Assembly: GCA_029288365.1 (NCBI GenBank)
Contig: JARIHI010000007.1
Coordinates: forward strand, 102,464-144,734
Origin: Candidatus Saccharimonadota bacterium
Lineage (GTDB): Bacteria > Patescibacteriota > Saccharimonadia > Saccharimonadales > UBA4665
Length of the DNA stretch: 42,271 nucleotides
Direction: 5' to 3'
Part shown: one piece after another, positions 17,462 to 24,015 of the stretch
How the letters are laid out: each line of letters starts with the position of its first letter
Position numbering within the stretch: position 1 is the stretch's first letter
Program-made: the position numbers and the translations under genes
Notes under the pieces: generated by a model
Database searches by the model: none
Told to the model about the DNA's origin: nothing
Seen by the model: the letters and a program-made list of their open reading frames with translations, nothing else

Positions 17462-18178
17462 ATGCCAGAACAATTCAAAGAAGATTTCTCTATTAGAATC
17501 GATGCCAACGAGCCAGAAACTCGTATTGCCGATGAATCAAAAGCACGTTACTTAGCAGACGAAATGAGCTGGCCAATGGAGACGGCTTTAAGGGCAGTGC
17601 ATGTCGGAGCAACGGCATCTCATAAAGAGGCTGTGATCGGAATGTTAAGTGCGATAGATGAGGTAGAAAAAGGACTACAGTATGCTGAAGAAACAGCAGA
17701 ACGTTACAGCAATACGTACGACAAAGAACAAGAAGTCCAAGCAATGCGATTTGACTTGCCTCTCGACCAAATAGTTGAAACCACTTCCACAGGAGCAGAC
17801 TTTACGCCAAAAGGTCAACAACTGCTTTTCCAAGCGTTTGAACCAAAAATTGGCTGGTGTTGGCACCGACTACTTATAGCACGCGATGAAGCTGGAAAAA
17901 TGGTAGATTACACCATTGTAGTAGGCAACAACGGTTCCGTTAGCCGGCTAGTGCGACCTGACCCAGAAACCGGAAAATTAGCACTTGGTGATGAACACCA
18001 TAATTTTACCTATGACCTCAAAAAAGGTATCTTTATTGGTAGACTTGGCGGTGGTTCACACGATCTTGACAGCTTAGGCCGTAATATAAACAACGACGGA
18101 TACTACCTTAGTGAGGAAGAGCGCGAAGCAAGAAGTATAGTTTCACTTGATATGGTTGGGCACCCTGTTTGGCGCTAA
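17462..18178 (+). CDS. Unknown soluble protein
   Basis: A 238-residue protein without a membrane helix. The N-terminal half is charged and helical (residues 40-100, including VEKGLQYAEETAERYSNTYDKEQEV). The C-terminal half looks like a beta-rich domain (GWCWHRLLIARDEAGKMVDYTIVVGNNGSVSRLVRPD), ending RLGGGSHDLDSLGRNINNDGYYLSEEERE. The ATG at 17462 was chosen over an upstream GTG/ATG-like start because AAGGA lies eight bases before it. It is unrelated by eye to the FHA-transglutaminase protein at 32993, though both are soluble and lineage-restricted in appearance. It ends one base before the groEL stop codon on the opposite strand. Confidence 0.75.
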   Translation: MPEQFKEDFSIRIDANEPETRIADESKARYLADEMSWPMETALRAVHVGATASHKEAVIGMLSAIDEVEKGLQYAEETAERYSNTYDKEQEVQAMRFDLPLDQIVETTSTGADFTPKGQQLLFQAFEPKIGWCWHRLLIARDEAGKMVDYTIVVGNNGSVSRLVRPDPETGKLALGDEHHNFTYDLKKGIFIGRLGGGSHDLDSLGRNINNDGYYLSEEEREARSIVSLDMVGHPVWR

Positions 18179-18179
18179 G

Positions 18180-19829
18180 CTACATCATGCCCATGCCGCC
18201 GGGCATACCGCCTGCGGCTGGAGCAGCTTCTTTTTCGGGTACTTCTACTACAAGCGCGCCCATGGTCATGGATGTTCCGGCTATCGAAACAGCATTTTGG
18301 ATAGCCTCTTTGGTTACGCGGGATGGGTCTACTACGCCGGCGGCTTTGAGGTCTACCAGCTTGCTTGGGTCGTTGACGTTTACGCCCTGCCCTGCTTTGG
18401 CACTCTTCACTTGTGGCAACCACTCGTCAGCATTGAGACCAGCGTTTGACAGCAAAATACGGAATGGCTGTTCAAGCGCTTTTTTGAGCAGTTGCTTACC
18501 AGCAGTAATGGCATCATCGTCGGTGGCTGAGGTTTTGATAGTAGTCGTTAGGTTAACTAACGTTACACCACCACCTGGCACAATACCTTCGTCCAGAGCA
18601 GCTTTTACAGCCGCTACAGCGTCATCAACGCGGAATTTCTTTTCTTCGATTTCGGTTTCGGTAGCACCACCCACCTTGATAACCGCTACTTTACCACTGA
18701 GTGCAGCACGGCGCTTTTCGAGGTTTTCTTTATCATACTCACTGGTTGCAGCAGCTACCTGAGCATTGATTTGATTGATACGGGCTTGAATTTCCGCAGC
18801 TGCGCCAGCGCCCTCTACAATGGTAGTTTCGTCTTTAGTAACCAACACTTTACGAGCACTACCAACTACATCGATATCAACGTTTTCAAACGTCATGCCG
18901 CGGTCTTCGGTGATTACTTCACCGCCAGTTAGTACGGCGATATCATTCAGCACATCTTTACGACGATCACCAAAGGCTGGCGCCTTAATAGCTACGGTGT
19001 TAAATACACCTTTCAAGCGGTTCAAGATCAGCGTGCCAAGCGCTTCGCCTTCTACGTCTTCAGCAATTAGTACGAGGTCTTTCTTGCCAGCCTGGGCTAG
19101 TTTTTCAAGCAGCGGCAAAAACTCTTGGATAGAGCTGATTTTCTTATCGGTAATTACGATAGCTGGCTTGTCATAGACTGCTTCCATGCGGGCAGTATCC
19201 GTCACCATGTACGGGCTGACAAAACCGCGGTCAAAGGTAAAGCCTTCGACTACTTCGCTCTCGAGTTCAAGGCCCTGACCTTCTTCAACGGTTACCACGC
19301 CGTCTTTGCCAACCTTATCGATTACATCAGCAATGAGCTCGCCGATTTCAGCATCGCCAGCTGAAATAGTGGCCACTTCGGCCACGCGGGATTTTTTGCC
19401 CTGAATATCTTCGCTCAAGGTATTAAGCTTAGCGATTACGTCATGCGCCGCAGCTTCGAGACCTTTGCGAAGCAGCATGGGGTTATGGCCAGCTGCGATC
19501 AGCTTATTAGCTTCGTTCAAAATATTGTAAGTAAGCACAGTTACAGTTGTAGTGCCATCACCAGCGACATCGTTCATTTTAGAAGCAGCTTGCTTGATAA
19601 GCTCAGCGCCAACTTTGTAGCCAAGTGTCTCATCGTCTTCATCAGCAATTTCTACGCCTTTAGCCACGGTTACACCGTCGTGAGTCACCGTAGGTGCGCC
19701 ATAAGACTTGCTGATGACCACGTTGCGGCCCTTTGGCCCCATAGTCGTTTTTACTGCGTCATATAAAATTTGAGCACCAGCCAACACTCGGCGGCGCGCA
19801 TCATCGTCATAAAAAACCTTTTTTGCCAT
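18180..19829 (-). CDS. groEL: Chaperonin GroEL (60 kDa)
   Basis: A 549-residue GroEL of full length. It has the N-terminal TMGPKGRNVVI ATP loop, DDETLGYKVGAELIKQAASKMNDVAGDGTTTVTVL with the catalytic Asp, the apical domain YDKPAIVITDKKISSIQEFLP, the AVLTGGEVITEDRG segment, DEGIVPGGGVTLVN and the Gly/Met-rich tail ending GGMPGGMGMM. With GroES it folds cytosolic proteins in an ATP-dependent cage. It is 11 bases downstream of groES in one operon that has two CIRCE operators at its head. Its codon use is more GC-biased than the neighbours, as expected of a highly expressed gene. Confidence 0.99.
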   Translation of the reverse strand: MAKKVFYDDDARRRVLAGAQILYDAVKTTMGPKGRNVVISKSYGAPTVTHDGVTVAKGVEIADEDDETLGYKVGAELIKQAASKMNDVAGDGTTTVTVLTYNILNEANKLIAAGHNPMLLRKGLEAAAHDVIAKLNTLSEDIQGKKSRVAEVATISAGDAEIGELIADVIDKVGKDGVVTVEEGQGLELESEVVEGFTFDRGFVSPYMVTDTARMEAVYDKPAIVITDKKISSIQEFLPLLEKLAQAGKKDLVLIAEDVEGEALGTLILNRLKGVFNTVAIKAPAFGDRRKDVLNDIAVLTGGEVITEDRGMTFENVDIDVVGSARKVLVTKDETTIVEGAGAAAEIQARINQINAQVAAATSEYDKENLEKRRAALSGKVAVIKVGGATETEIEEKKFRVDDAVAAVKAALDEGIVPGGGVTLVNLTTTIKTSATDDDAITAGKQLLKKALEQPFRILLSNAGLNADEWLPQVKSAKAGQGVNVNDPSKLVDLKAAGVVDPSRVTKEAIQNAVSIAGTSMTMGALVVEVPEKEAAPAAGGMPGGMGMM

Positions 19830-19840
19830 CAGTATTCCTC

Positions 19841-20107
19841 CTATTTAACCGTCGCGAGGACGTCTTCTTCTTTCACTAAAATATACTCTTCGCCATCTAC
19901 CTTAACGTCGGTCGTACTGTAACTTTTGTAAATAATACGGTCACCGACTTTTACCTGGCTAGCCTGCTTACCAACAGCTACAACTTTAGCGGTCTTCGGT
20001 TTTTCTTTAGCGTTATCAGGCAAATAAAGCCCGCTGGCGGTCTTAGTTTGAGCTTCTTCAGCCTGGGCGACCACATAGTCAGCTAATGGTTGTACGGGTA
20101 CACTCAT
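19841..20107 (-). CDS. groES: Co-chaperonin GroES (10 kDa)
   Basis: An 88-residue GroES, slightly shorter than the usual 95-97. It has the N-terminal PVQPLADYVVAQ strand, a mobile-loop region (EEAQTKTASGLYLPDNAKEKP) carrying the GLYLP contact motif for GroEL, then TAKVVAVGKQASQVKVGDRIIYKSYSTTDVKVDGEEYILVKEEDVLATV. The heptameric lid caps GroEL. An AGGAG site lies upstream of the ATG. The 5' region contains a sigma-70 promoter overlapped by two inverted repeats of the CIRCE type, so HrcA-type heat-shock repression is expected. It is the first gene of the groES-groEL operon. Confidence 0.97.
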   Translation of the reverse strand: MSVPVQPLADYVVAQAEEAQTKTASGLYLPDNAKEKPKTAKVVAVGKQASQVKVGDRIIYKSYSTTDVKVDGEEYILVKEEDVLATVK

Positions 20108-20138
20108 ATGTCTTACTCCTCTTTAGTTTAATCCACCG

Positions 20139-20165
20139 TTAGCACTTTCGTAGTTAGAGTGCCAA
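20139..20165 (-). promoter_or_regulatory. CIRCE operator 1 (HrcA site)
   Basis: On the plus strand TTAGCACTT, nine bases, GAGTGCCAA. The consensus is TTAGCACTC-N9-GAGTGCTAA, so 16 of 18 arm positions match. It lies in the predicted 5' leader of groES, downstream of the -10 box. Confidence 0.9.
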
Positions 20166-20168
20166 CCT

Positions 20169-20195
20169 TCAGCACTCATAATACCCAAGTGCTAA
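20169..20195 (-). promoter_or_regulatory. CIRCE operator 2 (HrcA site)
   Basis: On the plus strand TCAGCACTC, nine bases, AAGTGCTAA, again 16 of 18 matches to the consensus. It overlaps the groES -10 box, and only three bases separate it from operator 1. Confidence 0.9.
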
Positions 20196-20207
20196 TTTCC
20201 CTGTCAA
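20178..20207 (-). promoter_or_regulatory. groES-groEL sigma-70 promoter
   Basis: Read on the minus strand: TTGACA (20207-20202), 18 bases, TATTAT (20183-20178). CIRCE operator 2 covers the spacer edge and the -10, so a bound repressor would block polymerase. Confidence 0.85.
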
Positions 20208-20270
20208 CCCCATGCTTGCATACTTTAAGAAAAGTTTAAGTATCACTCTGATATGTTCAGAGCTTAACCG

Positions 20271-20299
20271 TTGCTTAATTGTGCTAAAAATGGTACTAT
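20271..20299 (+). promoter_or_regulatory. Promoter of GC-rich orphan gene A
   Basis: TTGCTT (20271-20276), 17 bases, TACTAT (20294-20299). The segment CTTAAC-N2-TTGCTTAATT and a TGGTA-TA just at the -10 recur in the promoter of orphan gene B 680 bases downstream. An inverted repeat CTCTGA/TCAGAG (20246-20262) sits directly upstream. Confidence 0.75.
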
Positions 20300-20334
20300 A
20301 AAGACTTCCTGGCTATCCAACCTGGAGGGTGCGC

Positions 20335-20751
20335 ATGCGCATCGTTGATGTAAAGTCGGACAGAGTGGTGGAAGAGCTCCCAGGCACGCCATGGGAGGAG
20401 CAGACCACCAGAAGTACCAAGACGGAGTACCGCTACCTGAGACTCACCGGTCCCAGAAAGGCAATCCTCTTCCTGACGACGGGGCTCAACCCTCGAGTCG
20501 CCAAGAAGATCAGAACCGTACTCGGCAAGTCCCACCAAGTCCGCACGGTGCAAGAGGTCCGAATCAAGTACGGCGAGGGCAAGGAGAGCGAGCTCGCTCT
20601 CTTGGCGGAGATCCGGCCCAACGGCTGGGAACGCCACATGAGAGATGTCCTCAACCGCATCGACAGAGGCGTGGACAGAAGCATGAGAGCGGCAGCGCGA
20701 GACGCCGCCAAGGCCGGAGATCGGCAACCGGCCTCTGCAGCCACCGCCTAG
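20335..20751 (+). CDS. GC-rich orphan gene A, unknown basic protein
   Basis: A 138-residue protein with no membrane helix and no recognised domain. A beta-looking N-terminal half (RIVDVKSDRVVEELPG, YRYLRLTGPRKAILFLTTGL) is followed by a very basic helical part (NPRVAKKIRTVLGKSH; ERHMRDVLNRIDRGVDRSM) and an Ala-rich tail. Third codon positions are predominantly G or C, unlike the flanking chromosomal genes. The ATG lies five bases after a strong GGAGGG ribosome site and inside the palindrome GCGCATGCGC. The promoter gives a leader of about 30 bases. Directly downstream is a folded RNA element repeated after orphan gene B. Longer frames in other phases are GC-rich shadows; this frame alone combines promoter, ribosome site and 3' element. 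Confidence 0.7.
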   Translation: MRIVDVKSDRVVEELPGTPWEEQTTRSTKTEYRYLRLTGPRKAILFLTTGLNPRVAKKIRTVLGKSHQVRTVQEVRIKYGEGKESELALLAEIRPNGWERHMRDVLNRIDRGVDRSMRAAARDAAKAGDRQPASAATA

Positions 20752-20769
20752 CCCAGCAGTCAGGAACAC

Positions 20770-20906
20770 GAACGAGCGCGTTGACAAACGCCCAAGAAGT
20801 TGAATCGCGTCGTCCGCGAGTCGTTCAATAGCCGGGTTTAGTGAGAAGAGACTAGCGCGAGACTTTACCGTCTCTTATACATAACCATCTTTTACACTAA
20901 CCCGGC
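20770..20906 (+). ncRNA. Folded 3' RNA element, copy 1
   Basis: Part one is a three-way junction: closing stem GAACGA (20770-20775)/TCGTTC (20821-20826), hairpin GCGTT-gaca-AACGC (20778-20791) and hairpin CGCG/CGCG (20806-20818). Part two is a long stem GCCGGGTTTAGTG (20831-20843)/CACTAACCCGGC (20895-20906) enclosing a GAGAC/GTCTC hairpin. The same two-part plan, including ATAG before the CCGGGTTTAGTG strand and ACCAT before the closing strand, follows orphan gene B. No T-run follows, so it is not a simple intrinsic terminator. Confidence 0.65.
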
Positions 20907-20947
20907 AGTTCCTATGAAGTATTATCAATTTTCTTAAATCTTAACTC

Positions 20948-20976
20948 TTGCTTAATTATTATATAAGTGGTATTAA
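20948..20976 (+). promoter_or_regulatory. Promoter of GC-rich orphan gene B
   Basis: TTGCTT (20948-20953), 17 bases, TATTAA (20971-20976). The upstream CTTAAC, the TTGCTTAATT block and the TGGTA at the -10 match the promoter of orphan gene A. Confidence 0.7.
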
Positions 20977-21021
20977 TAAAAATGTCCTAGTCAACTACTA
21001 TCTACTGGGGGCGGTCGCACA

Positions 21022-21411
21022 TTGTCTCGCAAAAGGGCTCGCGAGTTCCAAGAACTCCGCAAACGGTTTGGCGCAAGCTTTGACCGTGAGACCTATAAGG
21101 TCACGTTGCAGTGGCCTTGCACCGATGAATTTCGGCGCGAGGCCTGTAGGAAGCTGAGAGCACGCTGTTCGCGCGTGGTCGACGCCTATTACACCAGTGG
21201 CTGCATCATCCTCAAGCTTTCCGAGTCGCATGCGCGTTCGGACGAGGCTCTGATGAAGCCGATCCTGTACGAGCTTCAGCGAATCGTCAAGGATCAGAAG
21301 TCAGCAAGAATGGAGCGGCGCGCTACCAAGCGGCGGCGGCGCAGCAGATACAAGAACAAGCAGCGCGCGAAGGGACGCTACTTGCCGAGACCGGCGTTCC
21401 ACGAGATGTAG
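21022..21411 (+). CDS. GC-rich orphan gene B, unknown highly basic protein
   Basis: A 129-residue protein, probably starting at TTG because no in-frame ATG lies between the promoter and the conserved-looking start SRKRAREFQELRKRFG. The centre looks like a small alpha/beta domain (YKVTLQWPCTDEFRREACRKLRARCSRVV, CIILKLSESHA). The C terminus is extremely basic (ERRATKRRRRSRYKNKQRAKGR), suggesting nucleic-acid binding. G/C dominates third codon positions. Promoter and 3' RNA closely resemble those of orphan gene A, but the proteins show no obvious similarity by eye. The ribosome site is unclear (GGGGGCGG seven bases upstream). Confidence 0.65.
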   Translation: MSRKRAREFQELRKRFGASFDRETYKVTLQWPCTDEFRREACRKLRARCSRVVDAYYTSGCIILKLSESHARSDEALMKPILYELQRIVKDQKSARMERRATKRRRRSRYKNKQRAKGRYLPRPAFHEM

Positions 21412-21424
21412 ATCGGCTTTGGAC

Positions 21425-21570
21425 ATCGAACAGCGTGCGTACGCACGAACCAACCTATTTTAAGCGGTGCAGAAATGCACGTTGTTCGATAGTCCGGGTT
21501 TAGTGGGTGAAAGCTCGTAGCTTGAGACATCGTCTCTCTCGCTTATCACCATATCTTACACTAAACCCGG
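21425..21570 (+). ncRNA. Folded 3' RNA element, copy 2
   Basis: Part one: closing stem ATCGAACA (21425-21432)/TGTTCGAT (21483-21490) around a GTGCGTACGCAC palindrome (21435-21446) and hairpin GTGCA-gaaa-TGCAC (21467-21480). Part two: 12-bp stem CCGGGTTTAGTG (21494-21505)/CACTAAACCCGG (21559-21570), then inner stem GGTGA (21506-21510)/TCACC (21546-21550) enclosing hairpins AAGCT-cgt-AGCTT (21511-21523) and GAGAC-atc-GTCTC (21524-21536). The hairpin sequences differ from copy 1 while pairing is kept, which is what selection on structure produces. Confidence 0.7.
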
Positions 21571-21636
21571 CAACTCTCTACTGCTGTATAATATTTCACC
21601 TTTACACCCTGATCTCGGTGCTACAATAACCGGATA

Positions 21637-22569
21637 ATGAGCATACCCGCCACACTACTCGGCATACCACTTGACCTCGGTGCCAAAAACTTAGGGGTAG
21701 ACATTGGCCCCGATGCCTTTCGATATGCAGAAATTGTGGATAAACTCACGCAAGCCGGTTTTGCTATAACAGATATCGGTAATACAAAAACCGAACATCG
21801 CGAAAACCTTGAACCTGGCAATCCAAAGTTACGGTATTTAACAGAGATTATCAGAGTATCAGAAGAGGTTGCAGCCTGCACCGAACAAGCAATCAGAGAT
21901 AAGCAAAAAGTTATCGCACTCGGTGGTGACCATGCAATATGTCTCGGCGCAGTCGCTGGCGCCTCAACTGCGCTGGATCACAATATCGGACTAATTTACT
22001 TCGACGCCCATGGTGACATGAACACCGATAAAACTACGCTAACCGGCAATATCCACGGCATGCACTTGGCATCCCTGCTTGGTTTTGGCGCCTCAGAGTT
22101 AGCCCACGTTCACAACAAAAACATAAAAGTACCAAAAGAAAATCTACTGCATATTGGTGGTAGCGACATTGATCAGGCAGAGCTTGATCTCATCGCCCGC
22201 GAAGGGCTTAATACCTTTACATTATTTGACTTGCTAACCCAAAGTCTTGGTCCTTTACTTCAAAAAATTGATACGCTTGCAGCGCGCATACCTAATATAT
22301 GGGTCAGTCTTGATCTTGATGCCATTGACCGCATCTACGCACCTGGCGCCGGTATGCCTAATGCTAAGGGGCTAACCTATCGAGAAATCGCCACTATTGC
22401 CGAGTATATTGGCCAAAACTGTAACGTTGTCGGTATAGACGTCGTTGAATATAACCCTCTGCATGACGAAGACCTAAAAACTGCCGAATTAGGCATTGAA
22501 CTTATTGCAAAGTTTTTTGGGAAGCGATACAGCTGGTACGAAGACTACCTAAAACGTAACGAACTATAA
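21637..22569 (+). CDS. Arginase/agmatinase family ureohydrolase
   Basis: A 310-residue ureohydrolase hydrolysing arginine (or a related guanidino compound) to urea plus ornithine. All binuclear manganese motifs are present: ALGGDHAICLGAV, YFDAHGDMNTD, GNIHGMHLASL and VSLDLDAIDRIYAPG, with VVGIDVVEYNPLHD near the end. The N-terminal IPATLLGIPLDLGAKNLGVDIGP and overall length fit arginase of the RocF type rather than agmatinase. A TACAAT box ends nine bases before the ATG, so expression is probably leaderless. In a reduced genome it could supply ornithine or degrade host-derived arginine; substrate choice is inference. It directly follows orphan gene B and its 3' RNA. Confidence 0.92.
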   Translation: MSIPATLLGIPLDLGAKNLGVDIGPDAFRYAEIVDKLTQAGFAITDIGNTKTEHRENLEPGNPKLRYLTEIIRVSEEVAACTEQAIRDKQKVIALGGDHAICLGAVAGASTALDHNIGLIYFDAHGDMNTDKTTLTGNIHGMHLASLLGFGASELAHVHNKNIKVPKENLLHIGGSDIDQAELDLIAREGLNTFTLFDLLTQSLGPLLQKIDTLAARIPNIWVSLDLDAIDRIYAPGAGMPNAKGLTYREIATIAEYIGQNCNVVGIDVVEYNPLHDEDLKTAELGIELIAKFFGKRYSWYEDYLKRNEL

Positions 22570-22570
22570 A

Positions 22571-23926
22571 TCACTTAAGCTGCTTCAATACTTTGCGAGC
22601 CACAGCAATTTCATCCCAAGCGCATTCAATAACTCGCTCAGGATTGGTATCATCTTGGGGTAAATGACGTAATTCCGCCGCTCTTGGCCCATTGCGCAAA
22701 ATGTTTTTTTCATGCCCTTTTCCAAGTAACAGTACCGTGTCGTCTTTCTTCGCTTTTTTTAGAGTAAACGCTACAGCCTTGTCGCGTTCATGCACTAAAA
22801 ACAAATCTTTCTCGCGAGTTTTCCCAGCCTTTTCTGCAGCTTCCGCAATTTCGTTCATAATTTCTATACCGTCTATATCACGATCATCTTCTTCGGTAAC
22901 TACCACTATATCAGCGTATTTACCGGCCAAATGCCCCTGCACAGCTCGCTTTTCCGAATCTCGTCGTCCAGGTGAGCCGAACATAACAATCAGCTTGCCC
23001 TTCACCACCGGCTTTATGTCTTTAAATAACTTTTCGAAACTATCTGGCGTATGCGCAAAGTCCACAATCACACTAAAATCTTGGCCTTCGTCAACTCGTG
23101 TCATACGCCCCTCGACACCATCCAGAGCTGCAATCCCCTGCTCTATTTGTTTTCCCGTCAGACCAAGTGCTTGCCCAACACCTACCGCTGCCAAAGAATT
23201 ATAGACATTAAAGCTACCTGGCAACTTACATGTTATATGCAACTTTTCATTAGCTACCGTTACATCGTATGCCACACCACTAGGACTGAGTTGAACATTT
23301 TCAGCCCTTAAATCAGTACCCGCCACGCCATAGGTAATTGGGTAAGCAATATCATTCGCAAACAATTCTGCGCTTGGATCTTCAGCATTGATAACCCCCG
23401 CACGAAGACCTTTTTTGTTTTTGTTAGCCATCTTAAACAACATACGCTTAGCATCACGATATTTTTCAAACGTACCGTGGTAATCTAAGTGTTCGTGCGT
23501 AACATTTGTCATCACCGCCACCGAATACGGCACACCCCAAACCCTGTGCTGGGCCAAAGCATGGCTAGTAGTTTCTAGCACCAGCCAATCGACTTTTTGT
23601 TGCTTCATAGCCTTAAGTCGTCTCATAAGTACCGGCACTGTCACACTGGTCATATGTTCGGTCTGCGGCTTAATGTCTCTGCCCACTCCGTAAGCTACAG
23701 TGCTCATCAGTCCGGCGTTATAGCCTGCCTCTACGAGCATCCTATGGATGATGAAACTTGTACTGGTCTTGCCATTCGTACCAGTCACCCCAATTACTTG
23801 CATCCCTTTCCCCGGAAAACCATATATCACATTAAAAACTACCGCTTCGGCCAGATGTCCAAGCGGTTCGATAGATTTAAACAAATTTTTAGGTATTGCC
23901 TTTTTTACAATTGTTCGAATATTCAT
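22571..23926 (-). CDS. MurE-like UDP-MurNAc-tripeptide ligase lacking the N-terminal domain
   Basis: A 451-residue Mur ligase. The ATP loop VIGVTGTNGKTSTSFIIHRML is at about residue 43, much earlier than in full MurE, so the roughly 90-residue UDP-binding domain 1 is reduced to a short helix. It keeps ETTSHALAQHRVWG (MurE-specific), the carbamylated Lys region YRDAKRMLF, the FNVYNSLAAVGV domain boundary, VDFAHTPDSFEKL and MFGSPGRRDSEKR. The amino-acid-selecting DNPR motif of DAP-adding enzymes is replaced by EEDDRDIDG, so the third residue is uncertain (Lys or another diamine). It acts in peptidoglycan precursor synthesis. A TATACT box ends seven bases before the ATG. Confidence 0.88.
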   Translation of the reverse strand: MNIRTIVKKAIPKNLFKSIEPLGHLAEAVVFNVIYGFPGKGMQVIGVTGTNGKTSTSFIIHRMLVEAGYNAGLMSTVAYGVGRDIKPQTEHMTSVTVPVLMRRLKAMKQQKVDWLVLETTSHALAQHRVWGVPYSVAVMTNVTHEHLDYHGTFEKYRDAKRMLFKMANKNKKGLRAGVINAEDPSAELFANDIAYPITYGVAGTDLRAENVQLSPSGVAYDVTVANEKLHITCKLPGSFNVYNSLAAVGVGQALGLTGKQIEQGIAALDGVEGRMTRVDEGQDFSVIVDFAHTPDSFEKLFKDIKPVVKGKLIVMFGSPGRRDSEKRAVQGHLAGKYADIVVVTEEDDRDIDGIEIMNEIAEAAEKAGKTREKDLFLVHERDKAVAFTLKKAKKDDTVLLLGKGHEKNILRNGPRAAELRHLPQDDTNPERVIECAWDEIAVARKVLKQLK

Positions 23927-23967
23927 GCGTTCAAGTATAGCGAGTACGAAAGTAGCTTACAAAAAGA

Positions 23968-23995
23968 AACCGGTTGTCATACTGGACAACCGGTT
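23968..23995 (-). terminator. Intrinsic terminator after the 24016-25458 gene
   Basis: An 11-bp perfect stem AACCGGTTGTC/GACAACCGGTT with a six-base loop; reading on the minus strand it is followed by a T-rich tract (TTTCTTTTTG). It separates the large charged protein gene from the MurE-like gene. Confidence 0.9.
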
Positions 23996-24015
23996 CAGGC
24001 TAGCTATTTAGTATA

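Noticed and set aside
20296-20787. 163-codon antisense frame over orphan gene A
   Set aside because: No promoter or start signals on that strand; a GC-content shadow.
20391-20831. 146-codon frame overlapping orphan gene A in another phase
   Set aside because: It has no ribosome site, starts inside gene A, and runs through the folded 3' element.
20868-20880. Twelve-base similarity to the Tn5 mosaic end (GTCTCTTATACA) inside RNA element copy 1
   Set aside because: The bases take part in a stem of the element, and flanking arms match copy 2, so it is genomic and the similarity is probably coincidence.
21240-21270. CTGATGA string in orphan gene B resembling a hammerhead core
   Set aside because: No following stem II with GAAA and no stem III; it is coding sequence.
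23700-23730. CTGATGAG on the minus strand within the MurE-like gene
   Set aside because: No pairing stems or GAAA in the required positions.
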